Of a stretch of 64,000 nt of DNA, positions 63,792 to 64,000 are shown piece by piece. A program made the position numbers and the translations under genes. The notes below the pieces were generated by a model, which ran no database searches, was not told where the DNA came from, and was given only the letters and a program-made list of their open reading frames with translations. How positions within the stretch are numbered: position 1 is the first letter of the stretch; every line of letters starts with the position of its first letter. This DNA is from Glycomyces dulcitolivorans (lineage in GTDB: Bacteria > Actinomycetota > Actinomycetes > Mycobacteriales > Micromonosporaceae), in NCBI RefSeq assembly GCF_003265355.1, contig NZ_QFRW01000331.1, forward strand, positions 1 to 64,000, given 5' to 3'.

Positions 63792-64000
63792 ATGTCCACC
63801 CAACAGACCCGCGGCCGCGCCCCGGTCCAGACCGTCACGATCGTCGTGTCGCTGGTGTTCATCCTCGTCGGCCTCGCCGGGTTCGTCCCCGGCCTGACCA
63901 CCAACTTCGACGCGTTGACGTTCGCCGGCCACCACTCCGACGCCCTGCTGCTGGGCGTGTTCGCGGTGTCGGTGCTCCACAACCTCGTCCACCTGCTGTT
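63792..64000 (+). CDS. DUF4383 membrane protein (N-terminal part, runs off the window)
   Basis: The visible 69 residues begin MSTQQTRGRAPVQTVTIVVS. They contain the first helix (LVFILVGLAGFVPGL), the TTNFDALTFAGHHSDALLLG segment and the start of the second helix with VLHNLVHLL, which is the DUF4383 signature. These proteins are common actinobacterial stress-associated membrane proteins of unknown function. The end of the gene is outside the window. The 247 bases upstream contain no gene. Confidence 0.82.
   Translation, partial: MSTQQTRGRAPVQTVTIVVSLVFILVGLAGFVPGLTTNFDALTFAGHHSDALLLGVFAVSVLHNLVHLL

Overview
The window is very GC-rich DNA with about one gene per kilobase, many GTG and TTG starts, four-base stop/start overlaps and strong GGAGG-type ribosome sites. 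It is bacterial chromosome from an actinomycete (Actinomycetota). Two stretches keep the gene order known from Mycobacterium tuberculosis. One is tyrS - TPR protein - HAD phosphatase - small ORF - tlyA - nadK - recN - steA - steB, as in Rv1689-Rv1698. The other is pdtaR - polA - rpsA - coaE, with uvrB nearby, as in Rv1626-Rv1633. The genus cannot be fixed from the sequence alone. A soil actinomycete of the Glycomycetaceae/Micromonosporales type would fit, but that is a guess.

Left third (1-19 kb), mostly minus strand: an envelope and housekeeping block. It carries a GT4 glycosyltransferase, MurJ, a MraY/WecA-like protein, SteB and SteA (cell separation), RecN, NAD kinase, TlyA, a phasin-like coiled-coil protein, a HAD phosphatase, a very unusual Arg/Asp/Gly-repeat TPR protein, TyrS, and an RNB exoribonuclease with double-stranded-RNA-binding modules. 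A secreted cholesterol oxidase on the plus strand interrupts the usual tlyA-nadK neighbourhood. Two tandem SCP2-like sterol/lipid-binding genes lie close by.

19-25.6 kb: a sugar-utilisation cluster. A GH3 glycosidase, a Gfo/Idh/MocA oxidoreductase, a PmoA-like (DUF6807) protein and a cupin are divergent from a LacI regulator. Three LacI-like palindromes lie in front of its transcription units.

25.6-29.5 kb: biotin synthase, an NlpC/P60-like protein that has lost its catalytic Cys, a TerC membrane protein preceded by a recognisable yybP-ykoY (Mn2+) riboswitch, and an ABM-domain protein.

29.5-42.2 kb: a solitary P-loop ATPase with an AT-rich repeat promoter, then uvrB, two uncharacterised proteins, coaE-grpB, rpsA, polA and a PdtaR-type ANTAR regulator.

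42.2-64 kb: an accessory region of single genes and small regulator/target pairs. These are MerR/metallo-hydrolase, TetR/esterase, LysR/oxidoreductase, TetR/hydrolase and TetR/SDR, and most have clear palindromic operators. It also holds membrane and secreted proteins of unknown function and two decayed genes near 60.2-60.9 kb. No tRNA, rRNA, CRISPR array, IS element or prophage was recognised. The strongest leads are the low-complexity repeat protein, the pseudo-NlpC/P60 protein, the dsRBD-bearing RNB nuclease, the Mn2+ riboswitch and the operator pairs.
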